From Cephalopachus bancanus (lineage: Eukaryota; Chordata; Mammalia; Primates; Tarsiidae), in NCBI GenBank assembly GCA_027257055.1, contig JAPVLO010000019.1:14093001-14157000 (forward strand): 64,000 nt of DNA, in the 5' to 3' direction. The translations under genes and the position numbers were made by a program. The notes below the pieces were generated by a model. It made no database searches. It was not told where the DNA came from and worked only from the letters and a program-made list of their open reading frames with translations. Shown here piece after piece: positions 13,709-25,200 of the stretch (positions within the stretch are counted from its first letter, which is position 1; each line of letters starts with the position of its first letter).

Positions 13709-13709
13709 C
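13579..13709. repeat. Compound CA/TA microsatellite
   Basis: (AC)24 at 13579-13626, an interrupted stretch 'gacacacagcacacacacac…tctatgcacacg', (CA)18 at 13663-13698, then a short (TA)n. Confidence 0.97.
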
Positions 13710-13719
13710 CACATTTTCT

Positions 13720-13870
13720 CATTTTCCAAAGTGACTGCCACCAAAGTGATCTCCCCAAAGTTCAAATCTGATCATGTCAGTGTCATACCAGAAATTCTAT
13801 ACCACCAATGATAAAGTCTAAGCTAAATATACACCGATCATCACCCACCAGGTACCTTGCTCACCACCAG
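13720..13870 (+). mobile_element. L2 LINE fragment
   Basis: 'tgactgccaccaaagtgatc…caaatctgatcatgtcagtgtc…aaagtctaagct' is the sense L2 phrase '…agagtgat…aaatctgatcatgtcactcc…aaagtccaa'. The CA repeats to the left interrupt the same L2. Confidence 0.75.
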
Positions 13871-13884
13871 AGGCAAGATGGGCT

Positions 13885-13990
13885 CATCAGATGCCCAAAC
13901 CTTGCCATCACACAATATACCTACGTAACAAATCTTCATATGCAACCTTTGAATCTAAAAGAAGTTAAAATTAATTAAAAAATAATCTTA
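13885..13990 (+). mobile_element. L1 3'-end fragment
   Basis: 'caaaccttgccatcacacaatatacctacgtaacaaatcttcatatgcaacctttgaatctaaaa' matches the terminal 3' UTR of L1. Confidence 0.7.
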
Positions 13991-14059
13991 AGCAAGGTAA
14001 AAATTTCAACACAAAAATAATAGATAAATAACAAAAAAAAGCTTTGCTAATTTGACGGT

Positions 14060-14138
14060 ATATATATATATATCTGTGTGTGTGTGTGTGTAACTAAACT
14101 ACTTTCCACTACCATTCGTAACTAAACTACTTTCCACT
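14060..14138. repeat. (TA)n(TG)n run plus 28-bp tandem duplication
   Basis: A (TA)n/(TG)n tract ends at about 14090. 'gtaactaaactactttccac' then occurs at 14090 and again at 14118. Confidence 0.85.
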
Positions 14139-14540
14139 CACCAAATATGCCATGGCTGCTTGTGTCTCTTTTCCTTTTCTAATGCTCCCACATCATAAAA
14201 CAACATTTTTATGCTTTTCCCGTTAAAAAATTATTTTCCTTCCTCTTGAGTCCAGATAAATTGTCACCTTCTTCGAAAAGAATAAACATGACAACACTTT
14301 CTCCCCTGGCCCACTGAAAAGTTGAGAGTTCATCCATTCTGCCTCCAGTATAAGAAGAGCAGAGTATAGGTATATATTTCATGCCTTGAAATACTGTGCT
14401 ATAATTTTCTGCATATATTTGCCTCACAAGGTTGTATGCTATTTAAGAAGACGGACTGAGTCTTGTTCATCAATTGCATGTTCAGAGCCTGGAATGCTAC
14501 ATGAATACTTAAATTATGTGTTGAATGAATAAATTAGTAT
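14139..14540 (+). mobile_element. L2 LINE 3' end
   Basis: Ends with 'acggactgagtcttgttcatcaattgcatgttcagagcctggaatgctacatgaatacttaaattatgtgttgaatgaataaa', the typical L2 terminus. The upstream part is diverged. Confidence 0.7.
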
Positions 14541-15876
14541 GTAGATATTGTCCGTGAAGAATTTATAGTAACTTTCTATAGACATGCACATATAAATAAA
14601 ACACTAGAAGGTATACCTGAAACTTTGGGGATCAGGACTAAGGAGTTTAGTTACATACAAAAGAATGTCTGAAATTATGTCATTTATTTCAGTAAGATCA
14701 AGACAATTTGAAACTTTTACATAGCCCCCTCACTAGCCAAGAATTCCTTAGATTACCAGATAATTCAAGAGCAGTCATTGGGCACTTATTTTGATATTTT
14801 ATCATTGTAGCTTAGTAAAATTTCAGAGATCCAGGGCAGTAAAACACTGGAATAAGTACAGAGTAGAAAACAAATGTTTCTTTCCAATGAATGTAGTCTC
14901 TGGCCCGTGGCTAGCAGTGCCAAAAAATCACATCCTCCTCTGATCCTCTGGAAAGCCCAAGAGCAGCTTTCAGAACAGTAGGAGTGCTAGGATGCACAGG
15001 AACAAAGATTGGCACATAAACCATTCCCCTCTAGTTCTGTCTAAAATGTATTCTCTTAAGTCTGAATCCATGCCATCAGGCTATATCAACCAGCCTCAGA
15101 ATTATAGTGAATTAATAATTCACTATTTGTCATTTTGTCATAAATTGGATATAGTAAAGATTTGTCAGTTTTGCGTCCCCAGAAACTAATCAGCTACACT
15201 AGGTAAGAAGCAAAGCTTTGACCCTCTCTAAGGAAAGAGAAAGAGAGAGAGATATTCTAGGTGGATTTGTAACTTTGCATCTTTAGGAAGTTATGGGTGG
15301 GGGGAATGATGAAGCAAAGCTAGTCAAAACTATTCAGAGCTTAGAAAGCAGCGTATAAAGTCCAGCAATGCAATGGCAATATTGCTAGCTGAAGTTTCCT
15401 AAGTAAACTACCCCAGTGGCTCAATTCTAGCAGTGGGATCCTAGATTGTTCATTCTCTCTATGCTTTTGTCATGACTTTTCTAAGTTCTCTTGTTTCCTA
15501 ACTTTGATTTTTTTATTGAGTGTCAAGTTCTCTAGGTTAGTCATTGTCTATAGCTGCCTTCCATTCTTACTAGAGAAATATCAAATATCTGTGTTCAAGG
15601 ATATTGAAGGATATATATACTACAGCAAAAATTGATAAACGGGAAGAAATCACATCATCTAATCAAGTCCCACATCGATCAAATGAAGGAAGTGAAACCC
15701 TTGGAAGCTAAGATACTTGCCAAGGTCATTATTTTCACTAAATAAAAAAGATGATCTTAATCACTGATCACATTCTCCATGACATCTTACTAGTTCAGCT
15801 TCCCCTACCAGATTAGCGATATTCTTAAGGTAAGGATTATCTTTGTTCTAAATTGGTATAATAAAAGAAGCTCCTA
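14541..15876. other. Unique DNA
   Basis: No gene or clear repeat. A short purine run 'aaggaaagagaaagagagagaga' at about 15230 is present. Confidence 0.5.
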
Positions 15877-16205
15877 GCCAGGTGTGGTGGCTCATACCTG
15901 TAATCCCAGTACTTTGGGAGGCCAAGGACAGAGGATTCCCTGAGCTCAGCAGTTCAAGATCAGCCTGGGAAACATAGAATGATCTCGTCTCTACAATTAC
16001 AAAATAAAAAAATAAATAACCAGACATGGTGGTGTGCACCTGTAGTCCCAGGCACTTGGAAGGCTGAGGTGAAAGGATCACCTGAGACCAGCAGGTCAGG
16101 GTCATGGTGATCGTGATCATACGACTGCCCTCCAGCCTGGGCGAGAGTAAGACTCTAACTCAACTCTAACTCTAACACAAAAAGCAAAAACAAAACAAAG
16201 CAAAA
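15877..16205 (+). mobile_element. Old Alu-type SINE
   Basis: 'gccaggtgtggtggctcatacctgtaatcccagtactttgggagg…' with a right arm and the tail 'ctctaactctaacacaaaaagcaaaaac'. Diverged copy. Confidence 0.9.
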
Positions 16206-16384
16206 CTCCCCACCAACCAGTTCACCTCTACTGTATTCAAGCCCTTGTTACTTGACATGTATTTTACTTTCTGACATAGATATAAGGAATGGGAGAGATC
16301 ATATTTGAATATATGCCGTGCTAATCACTGGAATTCAGACATGTCAAGTTATATTAAAGCAGTTTCTGGCACAATATAAGTTGT

Positions 16385-16520
16385 CAGTTTCATTTCTTCA
16401 ACAATTATTTGCTGAATAGCTACTATGTGCAAGGCATTGTGATATGCAATGAGGATGCAATGATGAGCAAAAGAGATTTTATTCCAGCCCTGTTAAGTTT
16501 ACGGTCTAGTGAGGGAGACA
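16385..16520 (-). mobile_element. L2 3'-end fragment, antisense
   Basis: 'ttcaacaattatttgctgaatagctactatgtgcaaggcattgtg' and 'ttacggtctagtgagggagaca' are the reverse of the L2 3' end. Confidence 0.7.
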
Positions 16521-16789
16521 CTTAAATACACACACACAAATAACAACAACAACAGATTTAGAACGAAGTTACATTTTAAGCCAAGCGCTAAAGAGAAATA
16601 GGCATTTTGCTACTAGACATGAGTGCTTATGGAACTGTACTAAGGAGGTCTTTGGTTTGGCATAAAACTTTCCCTACCCTTGGTAACTGGCCAATGCCGT
16701 TATTCTATCACTGGTGATTCTATCACTGGTGATTATGCACTGCCCAGGGCTAATTCTATTTTGTGACCAGTTAAAGAGTACTCAACTTC

Positions 16790-17200
16790 CTTGTTTCTCC
16801 CAAGGAGAAACTCCCCCAAAAAACTGGAATTTATTTATAAAAAGTTGTGTATTTATTTTTACATATTTAAACTTCAGTCACCTTCAAAGTACTGTTCGTC
16901 TGATGCAATACACCTATCAAGATGCTTTTTCCACTGCTCAAAACAGTTTTGAACTTATCAATTTTGATGCCTTTTAAGTACTTCGGCCATTTATTGTTTC
17001 ACCTCTTGCACATCAGCAAAATGTTTCTCTTTTTCATCTGGGGAACCAAACAAAAACAAAAGGTCACTCAGGGCAAGATCAGGTGAAAAGGGACATGGGT
17101 GGAGCACAGAGGTCATGCTATTTTGGGTCAAAAACTGCTGAACATTCAGCCTGATGGATGCATAAATCACCCATCATGAAATGGGTAAACACACTGAAAG
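16790..17200 (-). pseudogene. mariner (Tc1/mariner) transposase remnant, 3' portion
   Basis: Read on the minus strand, the DNA translates with interruptions to recognisable mariner C-terminal transposase. 'SPDLALSDLLFLF' (about 17060-17100) matches the SPDLAPxDxFLF motif holding the third catalytic Asp. About 60 residues on come 'QWKKHLDRCIASDEQYFEGD' and a stop at about 16876. After the stop the DNA runs to 'ccagttttttgggggagttt' (plus-strand 16800-16820), resembling a mariner terminal inverted repeat. There are several in-frame stops and indels, so it is dead, and the N-terminal DNA-binding domain is missing. Unrelated A-rich DNA starts at about 17205. Encoded protein was a cut-and-paste transposase; the subfamily is not determined. 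Confidence 0.85.
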
Positions 17201-17409
17201 AATCTCCAAAAAAAAAAAAATCACTGAAGACTAATGCATTCTCTCACAATAACACTAGCTGGTACACTGGATGCTGATAGGTTCCAAGAACACTGACCTA
17301 GTAGTGGAGGCCCACTCTCCAAAAAGTAAGTTCATGGGTTTTAGGGGGATCCCACTCATATATGGTTTATTCGTTCACTTTAGATTGCCTCTATAAAATC
17401 TAATCTTTT

Positions 17410-17690
17410 GCCGGGCGCAGTGGCTCAAACTTGTAAAATCAGCACTTTGGGAGGCCAAGGCAAGAAGGTTTGAGACCAGCCAGGGCAACTTGGTGAGACC
17501 TCATCTCTACAATAAATCAAAATAATTTTTTAACTGGTTGTGGTAGCGCGCTCCTGTAGTTCTGGCTACTTGGAAGGCTGAGGCAGAAGGATCATCTGAG
17601 CCCAGCAAGTCAACACTGGGGTGGCCATGAGCATGGCACTGCGCTCCAGCCTGGGTGATGAAGTGAGCCTCCAACTCAAAGAAAAAAAAC
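17410..17690 (+). mobile_element. Alu-type SINE, left arm shortened
   Basis: Starts 'gccgggcgcagtggctcaaac'; the left arm lacks the segment between 'ggccaaggcaagaagg' and 'tttgagacc'. Target duplication: 'aaatctaatctttt' before and 'aaatctagtctttt' after. Confidence 0.93.
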
Positions 17691-17705
17691 AAATCTAGTC
17701 TTTTC

Positions 17706-19214
17706 ACTGAATCTCATCAGTGAGGATTAGACCAACTATGAGCAAATTCACAAGGATGAGCAGATTCTTAATACCATAGCTTTTCTTCTTCCGTATTGGG
17801 GTTCAGAAACGGTCCACATATACTTAATCCTCTCTAATTATTTGTTGAAATGAAGAAAAAAAATATCAGTGTCTCCCTGTCCAGCTCTTGTTTTCAAGTT
17901 TGTGGCAGGAGCTCACAGTCACTCATACCCTTGACAAGCTATGGTTCTCATCTATCTAGGAAAGTTGAATACTTCAACCACGTGAACAGCTGGGGAAGAA
18001 TGAATGGAAGATTTGGACAGGGAAGGGAATACTTGACATATCTATACTTGGTTTCTGCTTATTTAGAGCTAGCGTATGTTCTAAAATATACACTGGTTTT
18101 GAAACAGAAAAGGGAAACACACTATCTGAATGTGAAATTTACATGTTTTGCAAAAGGCAGTTTCTAAATGTAAAAAGTTACGAAAGATAATATTCATTTA
18201 TAACAAGTTTTCACTTTGACTTGCATATTAATTACATCAGGGAACAGGATAATACATGACTCATGCTTTTCCAAATTTAAAGAATAACCCATATGCCTCC
18301 AAAAGAACTATCAATAGATTGCTATTATTTCTGAAAAGATAAAAGATAAAATGATTTGGGTTTTTTTGTAATATAAAATGATTTAAATAAATAAGTACTT
18401 CATTCCAGAAACAAAGACTGGCAACACTACAAGACACAACTCAGTTTCTACAAGCAAAGTCAAGCCTTTTGAATTACTTAGAGCAGTGTTTTGCCCCTTA
18501 TATGATACTGCAGATTATTATAATTCTCCTGTTCAGACTTCAGGCATAAGAACAAGGAACAGAGAGAAAAATGTAGATCTGACGAAATACTCACTCAGAG
18601 GTTCCTTAAGGGTTTCTTATACTATGAGAGTTACCAACCAAAATCTCAAACTATCTAAAATTATATACGGATTTGTTCTTAGTAAATTCATTTGTAGATA
18701 CTTGATAAAATTAGTTGGAAGAAAATGAATTTATTACAATGCAGTTGAGTAGCCATTTGAGTTTTGCCTAGAATTTTAGCCAGGATGCTGATTTTTCACT
18801 GTGTATCTGATGTCATTCAATCACTAAAGGTTAGAGATTCTTCTGTTAAATTAATTCTGAAAAATAAATAAGCCAAAAGCCTTAACATTATTATTTTGGG
18901 TTATCATAATAAAATAATCATATCGTTCTATAGTTTATAAATAAAGGTGACTTTTTAACATATCAGTTCTTAAAAGGGGGCAAATCAAGATTGTATATGT
19001 TCTAAACATACAGCTTAAGTTAAAAAAAGAAACTAAATAAAATATAGGAAAATATTTTTTGTCAATCATAAAGAAGATAGAGAAACAACTGTCTGGGAGA
19101 GGAAAACATATATAAACTAAGGCAGACTATGAAAATGTGGATGATTTTCTAGCCCATAAGTTACTCATATACGCCCAGACATAAAATGACAGATATTGGT
19201 TCTACAGCAATAAT
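17706..19214. other. Unique AT-rich DNA
   Basis: No gene recognised. A 105-codon open frame (17850-18167) has no motif, no codon signature and no splice context I can support. Confidence 0.5.
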
Positions 19215-19504
<290 letters not shown>

Positions 19505-20269
19505 TAAATTATGTGTAATCAATCAAGGCCATGACATAGACCCTGGGCTCAAAATCTTTATTTGTTACAAATTTCTGAAAGCTTAACCATATCTATGGTC
19601 TTGTAAAATAGTTCATGCAAAGTTGGCTTCTGAGTAAAATAGACTGGTCTACTACCTCTAAAATTCCAGCCCCAGGTTAGCTATTTTGAATTGCAGGTGT
19701 AGAGAACAAAATACAGTCCTTCACTTTCACTCTCCTAAGTCCCTTGCAAATTTTCCCTTTAGGCTCCATTTTATGGTAAAGAAATTCCCCCATGTTTCAG
19801 GTCAGTACAAGGTCAAACCAGAAGTTTATTTTGTAAATAAAAGTGTGACCCATAAAATGATTTGTTTCATTCTCCAGTGCAAATGTTATTTGAAGTAGAG
19901 ATAATACATTTGTAATTGATATAATCTTTTACTCTGCATCAGCTTTGTACATTAGATGCTTTTAGACTTCAAGAGAGCTGTCTGCATGCTTCTACTTGCA
20001 GGCATTCAAAGATCTGGATCAAAATTTGCTAGTTAACTTTCCCCTCACATCTATAGCAACAGCAGAGGAGAATAAAATTTATGTAATTTGTATTTACCTC
20101 ATTAGATGGCAGCACAGCATCCAAAACTAAAGTCTAGCATTTTGGTAGGAAATATGACATCTCTCATAAGTTATAAAAGAATTATATGTGATAAAAATAA
20201 GTGTTTACATGAAATTTGTCTCCTATATCTTTAATATATCCTTCCAAACTCTTAAAATTTTTGAAAACA

Positions 20270-20475
20270 CCAGGGGTGCGAGACCAGCCTGGGCAACTTG
20301 GTGAAACCTCATCTCTATAATAAATCAGAAAAACTAGCCAGGTGTGGTAGCATGAGTCTGTAGTTCCAGTTACTTGGAAGGCTGAGGCGGAAGGATCACC
20401 TAAGCCCAGCAGGTCAAGGCTGCACTCCAGCCTGGGTGACAAGAGTGAGAATCCAACTCCAAAAAAAATTTTTCT
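20270..20475 (+). mobile_element. 5'-truncated Alu-type SINE with right-arm deletion
   Basis: Starts inside the left arm ('gcgagaccagcctgggcaacttgg'). The right arm reads 'ggtcaaggctgcactccag', skipping the usual gtggcc...ggccact stretch. Confidence 0.9.
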
Positions 20476-20509
20476 TTTGAAAACAGACAACATCACATAA
20501 AATTACATT

Positions 20510-21627
20510 TATGCTTGTTCGTTCATTCAAAAAAAAATATTGAGCACCTACTAAATGACAGATACTTCAGTTCTAGATGCCTCAGTTACACACATGACCA
20601 AATCAAAGCTCTCCTCCTGGTTGGCACTTATATTCCAAAAGAGGAAGACATTTAAAAAGCAATGAAAGTAATATATTGGTAAATGATCTAGTATGTTAGA
20701 AAATGGTGAAATGCCTATAGAGAAAATAAAAGAGAATAGGATAAAGCGGGAACCAGGAGTGCTGGAATAAGAGGTCAAAATGTAACATTAAATAGGGCAT
20801 ACAGTATAGGTCTCACTGGGAAAATGATATTGAGCAAAGACTGGAAAGAGGTGAGGGAATTTTTCAGGTGGATAACTGGAGGAAGTGCCTTTTGTTCCAA
20901 GCAGAAGAAAGCTGGTGCAAAAGGCTAGGATATTGATGATACAGAATGAAACTGTGTAGATGAATAAGAAATGAAGCCAAACAGGGGATCATGTGGGAAG
21001 AGAGAGCAGATAATATAGGTTCTTGAACACTATTCTAAGAACCTTGGCTTTCACTCTGAGTAAAATGGGAATGTATTGCAAGCTTTGAACTGAAAAGTAA
21101 TCCGATCTGAAATAGATTTTGAAAGCACCCCTCTGGCTGCTGTATGGAAAATTGAGCAGCTAGAAGATAGGAGTAAGGGTAAAAATAGGGAGACCATTTA
21201 GGAGGCCATTAAGCCATCCAAGCAAAAAATGTCAGTGGGGTCAGACAAGAACTATAACAGTGGAGGTGATAAGAAGAGGTCAGGTTCTGGTTATAATTCG
21301 GAGATAGACTGGGCAGGATTTTAGACAGATTGCATGGCTTAGAAGGTATGAGAAATTGAGGAGAATCAAAATCACATTCATGGTTTTTAGCCACAGCAAC
21401 TGAAAGGATGGAATTGTCATTAAATGAGATGACAAAGGCAGTGGGTAAAATAAGTTTAGGGGAAAAGAGTAGTTCTAAATATGTCAAGTTTAAGATATTA
21501 AGCATCAAAACGGGATGTCAATATGACAGTTGGGTATATTAGTCTGGAGTTCAGAGGAAAGATCCAGGTTGGAGGTATGTAATTGGGAGTCACCGGCTTA
21601 TTTGTGATATTAAAAGCCTGAAGACTG
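20510..21627 (-). mobile_element. Long L2 LINE, antisense (part 1)
   Basis: Reads as the reverse complement of L2 from its 3' end: 'attgagcacctactaaatgacagatacttcagttctagatgcctcag', '…ggtctcactgggaaaatgatattgagcaaagac', 'ttggctttcactctgagtaaaatgggaatg', 'cccctctggctgctgtatgg', 'caactgaaaggatggaattgtcattaaatgagatg'. The same element in sense orientation is at 33900-35470. Confidence 0.88.
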
Positions 21628-21925
21628 CGGGACTTGGTGGCTCAGCCTGTAATTCCGTGCTTTGGGAGGCTGAGGTGAGTGGATTGCCCGAGTCCGTGGG
21701 TTCGAGACCCGCCTGGGCAATTTGGCGAGACCTCATCTGTACAATAAAATAAAAAAATTAGCCGGGCGTGGAAGTGCGCACCTGTAGCTCCAGCTACTTG
21801 GAAGACTGAGGTGGAAGGATCACTGGAGCCCAGCAGGTCGAGGCTGCGGGGCTGGGAGTGTGCCACTGCACTCCAGTCTGGGCAACAGAGTGAGACTCCA
21901 ACTCAAAAAAAAAAAAAAAAAAGTT
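21628..21925 (+). mobile_element. Alu-type SINE inside L2
   Basis: Full-length copy with the longer linker ('gcctgggcaatttggcgagacc') and poly-A tail. Flanked by 'tgaagactg' on both sides (about 21618 and 21926). Confidence 0.93.
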
Positions 21926-22900
21926 TGAAGACTGAATGACATCATCAAGGTTGAGGTGTACGGACAAAGAAAAAAGGAAAATCGAAATTGAGGGCTGGGG
22001 CACTCTAAAATTAAAAAGTTAAGGAAGGACTACCAGCAAAAGGAGATGGACAGGAAGAATAAGTAAGACTAGAGAAACTCAAGGGGAACATGGAAGTCTG
22101 CGGTTGATACAAGAAAGAAAATGTGCTAGTAATTAGTGGGAGAAGTGGGATCAAGAGGAAGTTCGTTGTTTTTGTTATGAAGATGGGGAAATGACAGCAG
22201 GCTTGTGTGCCAGTAGGCATGATTTGGAGGAGAGAAAAAAATCATGAAGCAGGGGAGAGAGTGGGGAATTGCTGAAGCAATGATCTTGTGCAGGTGAGAG
22301 AGAATGGGAACTAATGCAGGAACATAGGGATTGACCTTAGCAATGCAGAAAGTTCAAAACACAGGGCATTTCACCCAGAGTACCTGGGTGAAGATGCTAA
22401 TAGATGAAAAAGGTGTCTGAGGGGTAGGGGAGGAATAAATGCATTAGGGAAGTATAGTGAGATTGCCAGGCATTAGGAGACCACTTGTGATCTGTCGTCA
22501 TGATTCTAAAACAGCCAATGTGGTCAGTGTATTTCTTCAGCCACATTCACCTTCACAGGTACAGATAAAGAGTAGGCAGAGTTGCATTTACAAGGCTGTA
22601 AACTTGGTACAAGTTCAACAAAACAAGAGGGAAAAACGAAGTCATCATAATGATTGGCCATGAAATTTAAGTCGAGTAGGAAGAGGATTGAGAACATGCA
22701 GGATGTGAAGGATATTAAAAGAAGGATAAAATGAATGTACTGTGGCTACCAAGTGGGGTTGGAAGATAATTGTAGACAGAACATTGACAGTGGACTGGAA
22801 AGATAGGGAATGATGGTCACCATATGGGGCGCATGGACTTGAAATTATAAAGAGGTTACAGTTACTGTTACATGTTGCTGAGGAAATGAGTGACTAAGAC
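21926..22900 (-). mobile_element. Long L2 LINE, antisense (part 2)
   Basis: Continues the antisense L2 beyond the Alu: 'gggctggggcactctaaaattaaaaagtt…', 'tttcttcagccacattcaccttcacaggtacag'. Together the two parts are about 2.1 kb, long for an L2 copy. Confidence 0.75.
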
Positions 22901-24159
22901 AAGGTTTGATATTTATGCATGTTACTGTTGATGGTCTTCATTCTGGAAACACTTTCCTCATTATCTGAAATTCCCCTAGACAGTTGACATATAACAGCTA
23001 GGATCAACTGTAGTATTTTATTCACCTGTCACAAAAACTCTTTCAGTCTTATAGCAATAGGCTTATTCTTGTAGTAAATTAGCTATGACAAGACACTACA
23101 TTTCAGTTGTGCCATTTGCCTTTGTTCTAAACTTTCTTCGTCAAATCACTAGTTTTTGTCATTGTTTCTCATTGTGTGGTCTACATTGAGTTAGGTGGGA
23201 GACTGTCTTTAAGCACAGTTGTCATTGCTTCTCACCAACTTGTACTCTGATATTATTAATGAATGGGTAGTATTACACTTCAGCATGCTACAATAAAGTA
23301 CCTATTACTGGTTCTTGAAATTCCTGCTTTTGTATGTTTGTTTACTTGTTTTGTTCCAGGAAATACTGTGGCTCTGGAAAACCATTTACAACTTTATTTT
23401 TTGGGAAAATAGGGATTCTTTATATGGTTTTTTGGTGGGGGCAAAACACTAACAGGCCTTTGATTGTGATAGTTCTTGATCATGTATTTTTAAAAGATGT
23501 GGCAGATTAATTCATTCTTGCTGACATTTTCATCTGGATATAACCTGATATTCATGCATGTAGACCTTATTGAAGGTTAGAGGGGACGGTTCCTCTTCTC
23601 CCCAATTCCTTATAAAGATTTCCTTGTTTAGAAGAAAGAACCATTTTTTAACTTTTTCTGGTTTTAGTATCTTTTCATAATAGAGCATAAGTATTTTCTA
23701 GCATCTAATATATATGCCACTGTAATTTCTTCTCACATATAACATTATAAGCTGGAGGGGATGGGGTATTGTCCATGGACAGAACTATTGTTTCTAAATC
23801 TAAAACCTCATTTATTTTACCAGATATTATTTGGTCTGTTACTACTTTATGACACTTATATGGGCAAATAAACTTTGTTATTTTATTTTAATAATTTCTT
23901 ACATAAATGCGTCTATATGTATATATACACAAATATTACACATTTTACATTAATGTCTGTGCATAATAGAAAAACAGAATTAAAAATAGAAAATTATTTA
24001 TGCCATTCCACCACTTCTAAAAAGGATTGTAAGAAACTTTATAGTGGTCAAAAAAAAAGTAACTCACTAACTTTTTTAAAAAACATTCAGAGAAACTTAT
24101 AGCACCTCTTGGAGATGGATTTCAGCATCTCACAAGCCTTATCCAGTCACTCAACTTGC
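22901..24159. other. Unique AT-rich DNA
   Basis: No gene or recognisable repeat apart from short TA/CA alternation near 23920. Confidence 0.5.
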
Positions 24160-24420
24160 TTTAATTGCCCATTAGGCACCTCTTGTACCTGGTGTAGAGA
24201 AGGCACAGCTGTAATAAAACACACCATGTCCTTAAGGAGCTCCTTGTTAGTGATACAGACAATCAATACTTATATAGTTCAATTCCGAATAGAAAGATAT
24301 CTGCTGAAATTGAGGCATTGATAAAATGTTGGTGAATCAAGGAGTCAGGAATTGTTTCACAGACAAAATGGCATTTAACCTGGGACTTGAAAATTGAGTT
24401 TATTTGGCTAGGAAGAAAAT
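24160..24420 (-). mobile_element. Probable L2/MIR-like relic
   Basis: 'tgtccttaaggagctccttgttagtgatacagac' and 'gcatttaacctgggacttgaaaattgag' resemble antisense L2 phrases. Diverged. Confidence 0.45.
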
Positions 24421-24442
24421 AATGAGATGTTTTTCAGGCACG

Positions 24443-24479
24443 GGTCAAAAACTACACACACAGGTCAAAAACTACACAC
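24443..24479. repeat. Small tandem duplication, 20-bp period
   Basis: 'ggtcaaaaactacacac' occurs at 24443-24459 and 24463-24479. Confidence 0.9.
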
Positions 24480-24589
24480 TAAAGAATGTTTAAAAGAAAA
24501 TGTTTTCCCAGAAAACTGAAATAATTGTATATATGTAGAGTCTCAGGTGTATGAAAGATGGGGAATTTTTTTAAAATAAAAAGAATAGT

Positions 24590-24836
24590 TTATGACTCAG
24601 AAACAGAAAAGCAAACACTGCATGTTCTCACTCATATGTGGGAGTTAAGTGGTCACAAAGATGGAAATAATAGACACTGAGGACACCAATAAAGGGGAAG
24701 GTGGAGAGGGGGATTAAAGTTCAGAAATTACCTATAGGGTACAATATTCACTATCTGGGGAATGGGTCACCTGAGACTCAATCCCCACCACTATACAACA
24801 TGTGTACCCTCTGAATCTAAAATAAAATTGAGAAAA
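24590..24836 (+). mobile_element. L1 3' end
   Basis: 'tgcatgttctcactcatatgtgggagttaa…', 'gggggattaaagttcag…', 'caacatgtgtaccctctgaatctaaaataaaattg' is an L1 terminal 3' UTR. Possible target duplication 'aagaatagtt' (24582) and 'aaggaatagtt' (24836). Confidence 0.85.
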
Positions 24837-24974
24837 AGGAATAGTTCAAATGTGCATTCAGTGTACATTTATCTGGCTCTAACTGCAGCCATGTAGTATG
24901 GTAGGTGCTAGAGGAAAAAAGAGAAATGATGATGATGATAATAATAGCTATCTAATGTTATTACTGTAGACAGG

Positions 24975-25200
24975 TTAGTTTAGTGAGTAACCTAAGTGAC
25001 TGAAGTCAGACTACCTGTGTTTGAACCCCATTTACACGAATTATTATGTGATCCTAGTTAAGTGGTTTATCCTTCCTGAGAACTCAGCTCTTTGGTCTGG
25101 AAAATGGGGGTAAAGTAACCCTTGCCCCACAATGTTGTACAGAAAAATGAGATGATCTACATAAAGTGCCGCTCTGCCTACCAAATATTACTACTGTAGT
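24975..25200 (+). mobile_element. MIR
   Basis: 'gactgaagtcagactacctgtgtttgaacccca…', 'tgtgatcctagttaagtggtttatccttcctgag…', 'aaatgggggtaaagtaacc', 'gagatgatctacataaagtgcc' follow MIR order. Confidence 0.88.

Noticed and set aside
13371..13811. Open frames of about 70-113 codons across the CA repeats (His/Thr or Cys/Val runs)
   Set aside because: Direct translation of (CA)n in both strands; no flanking coding signal.
17850..18167. 105-codon open frame
   Set aside because: No motif, no homology I recognise, AT-rich and isolated.
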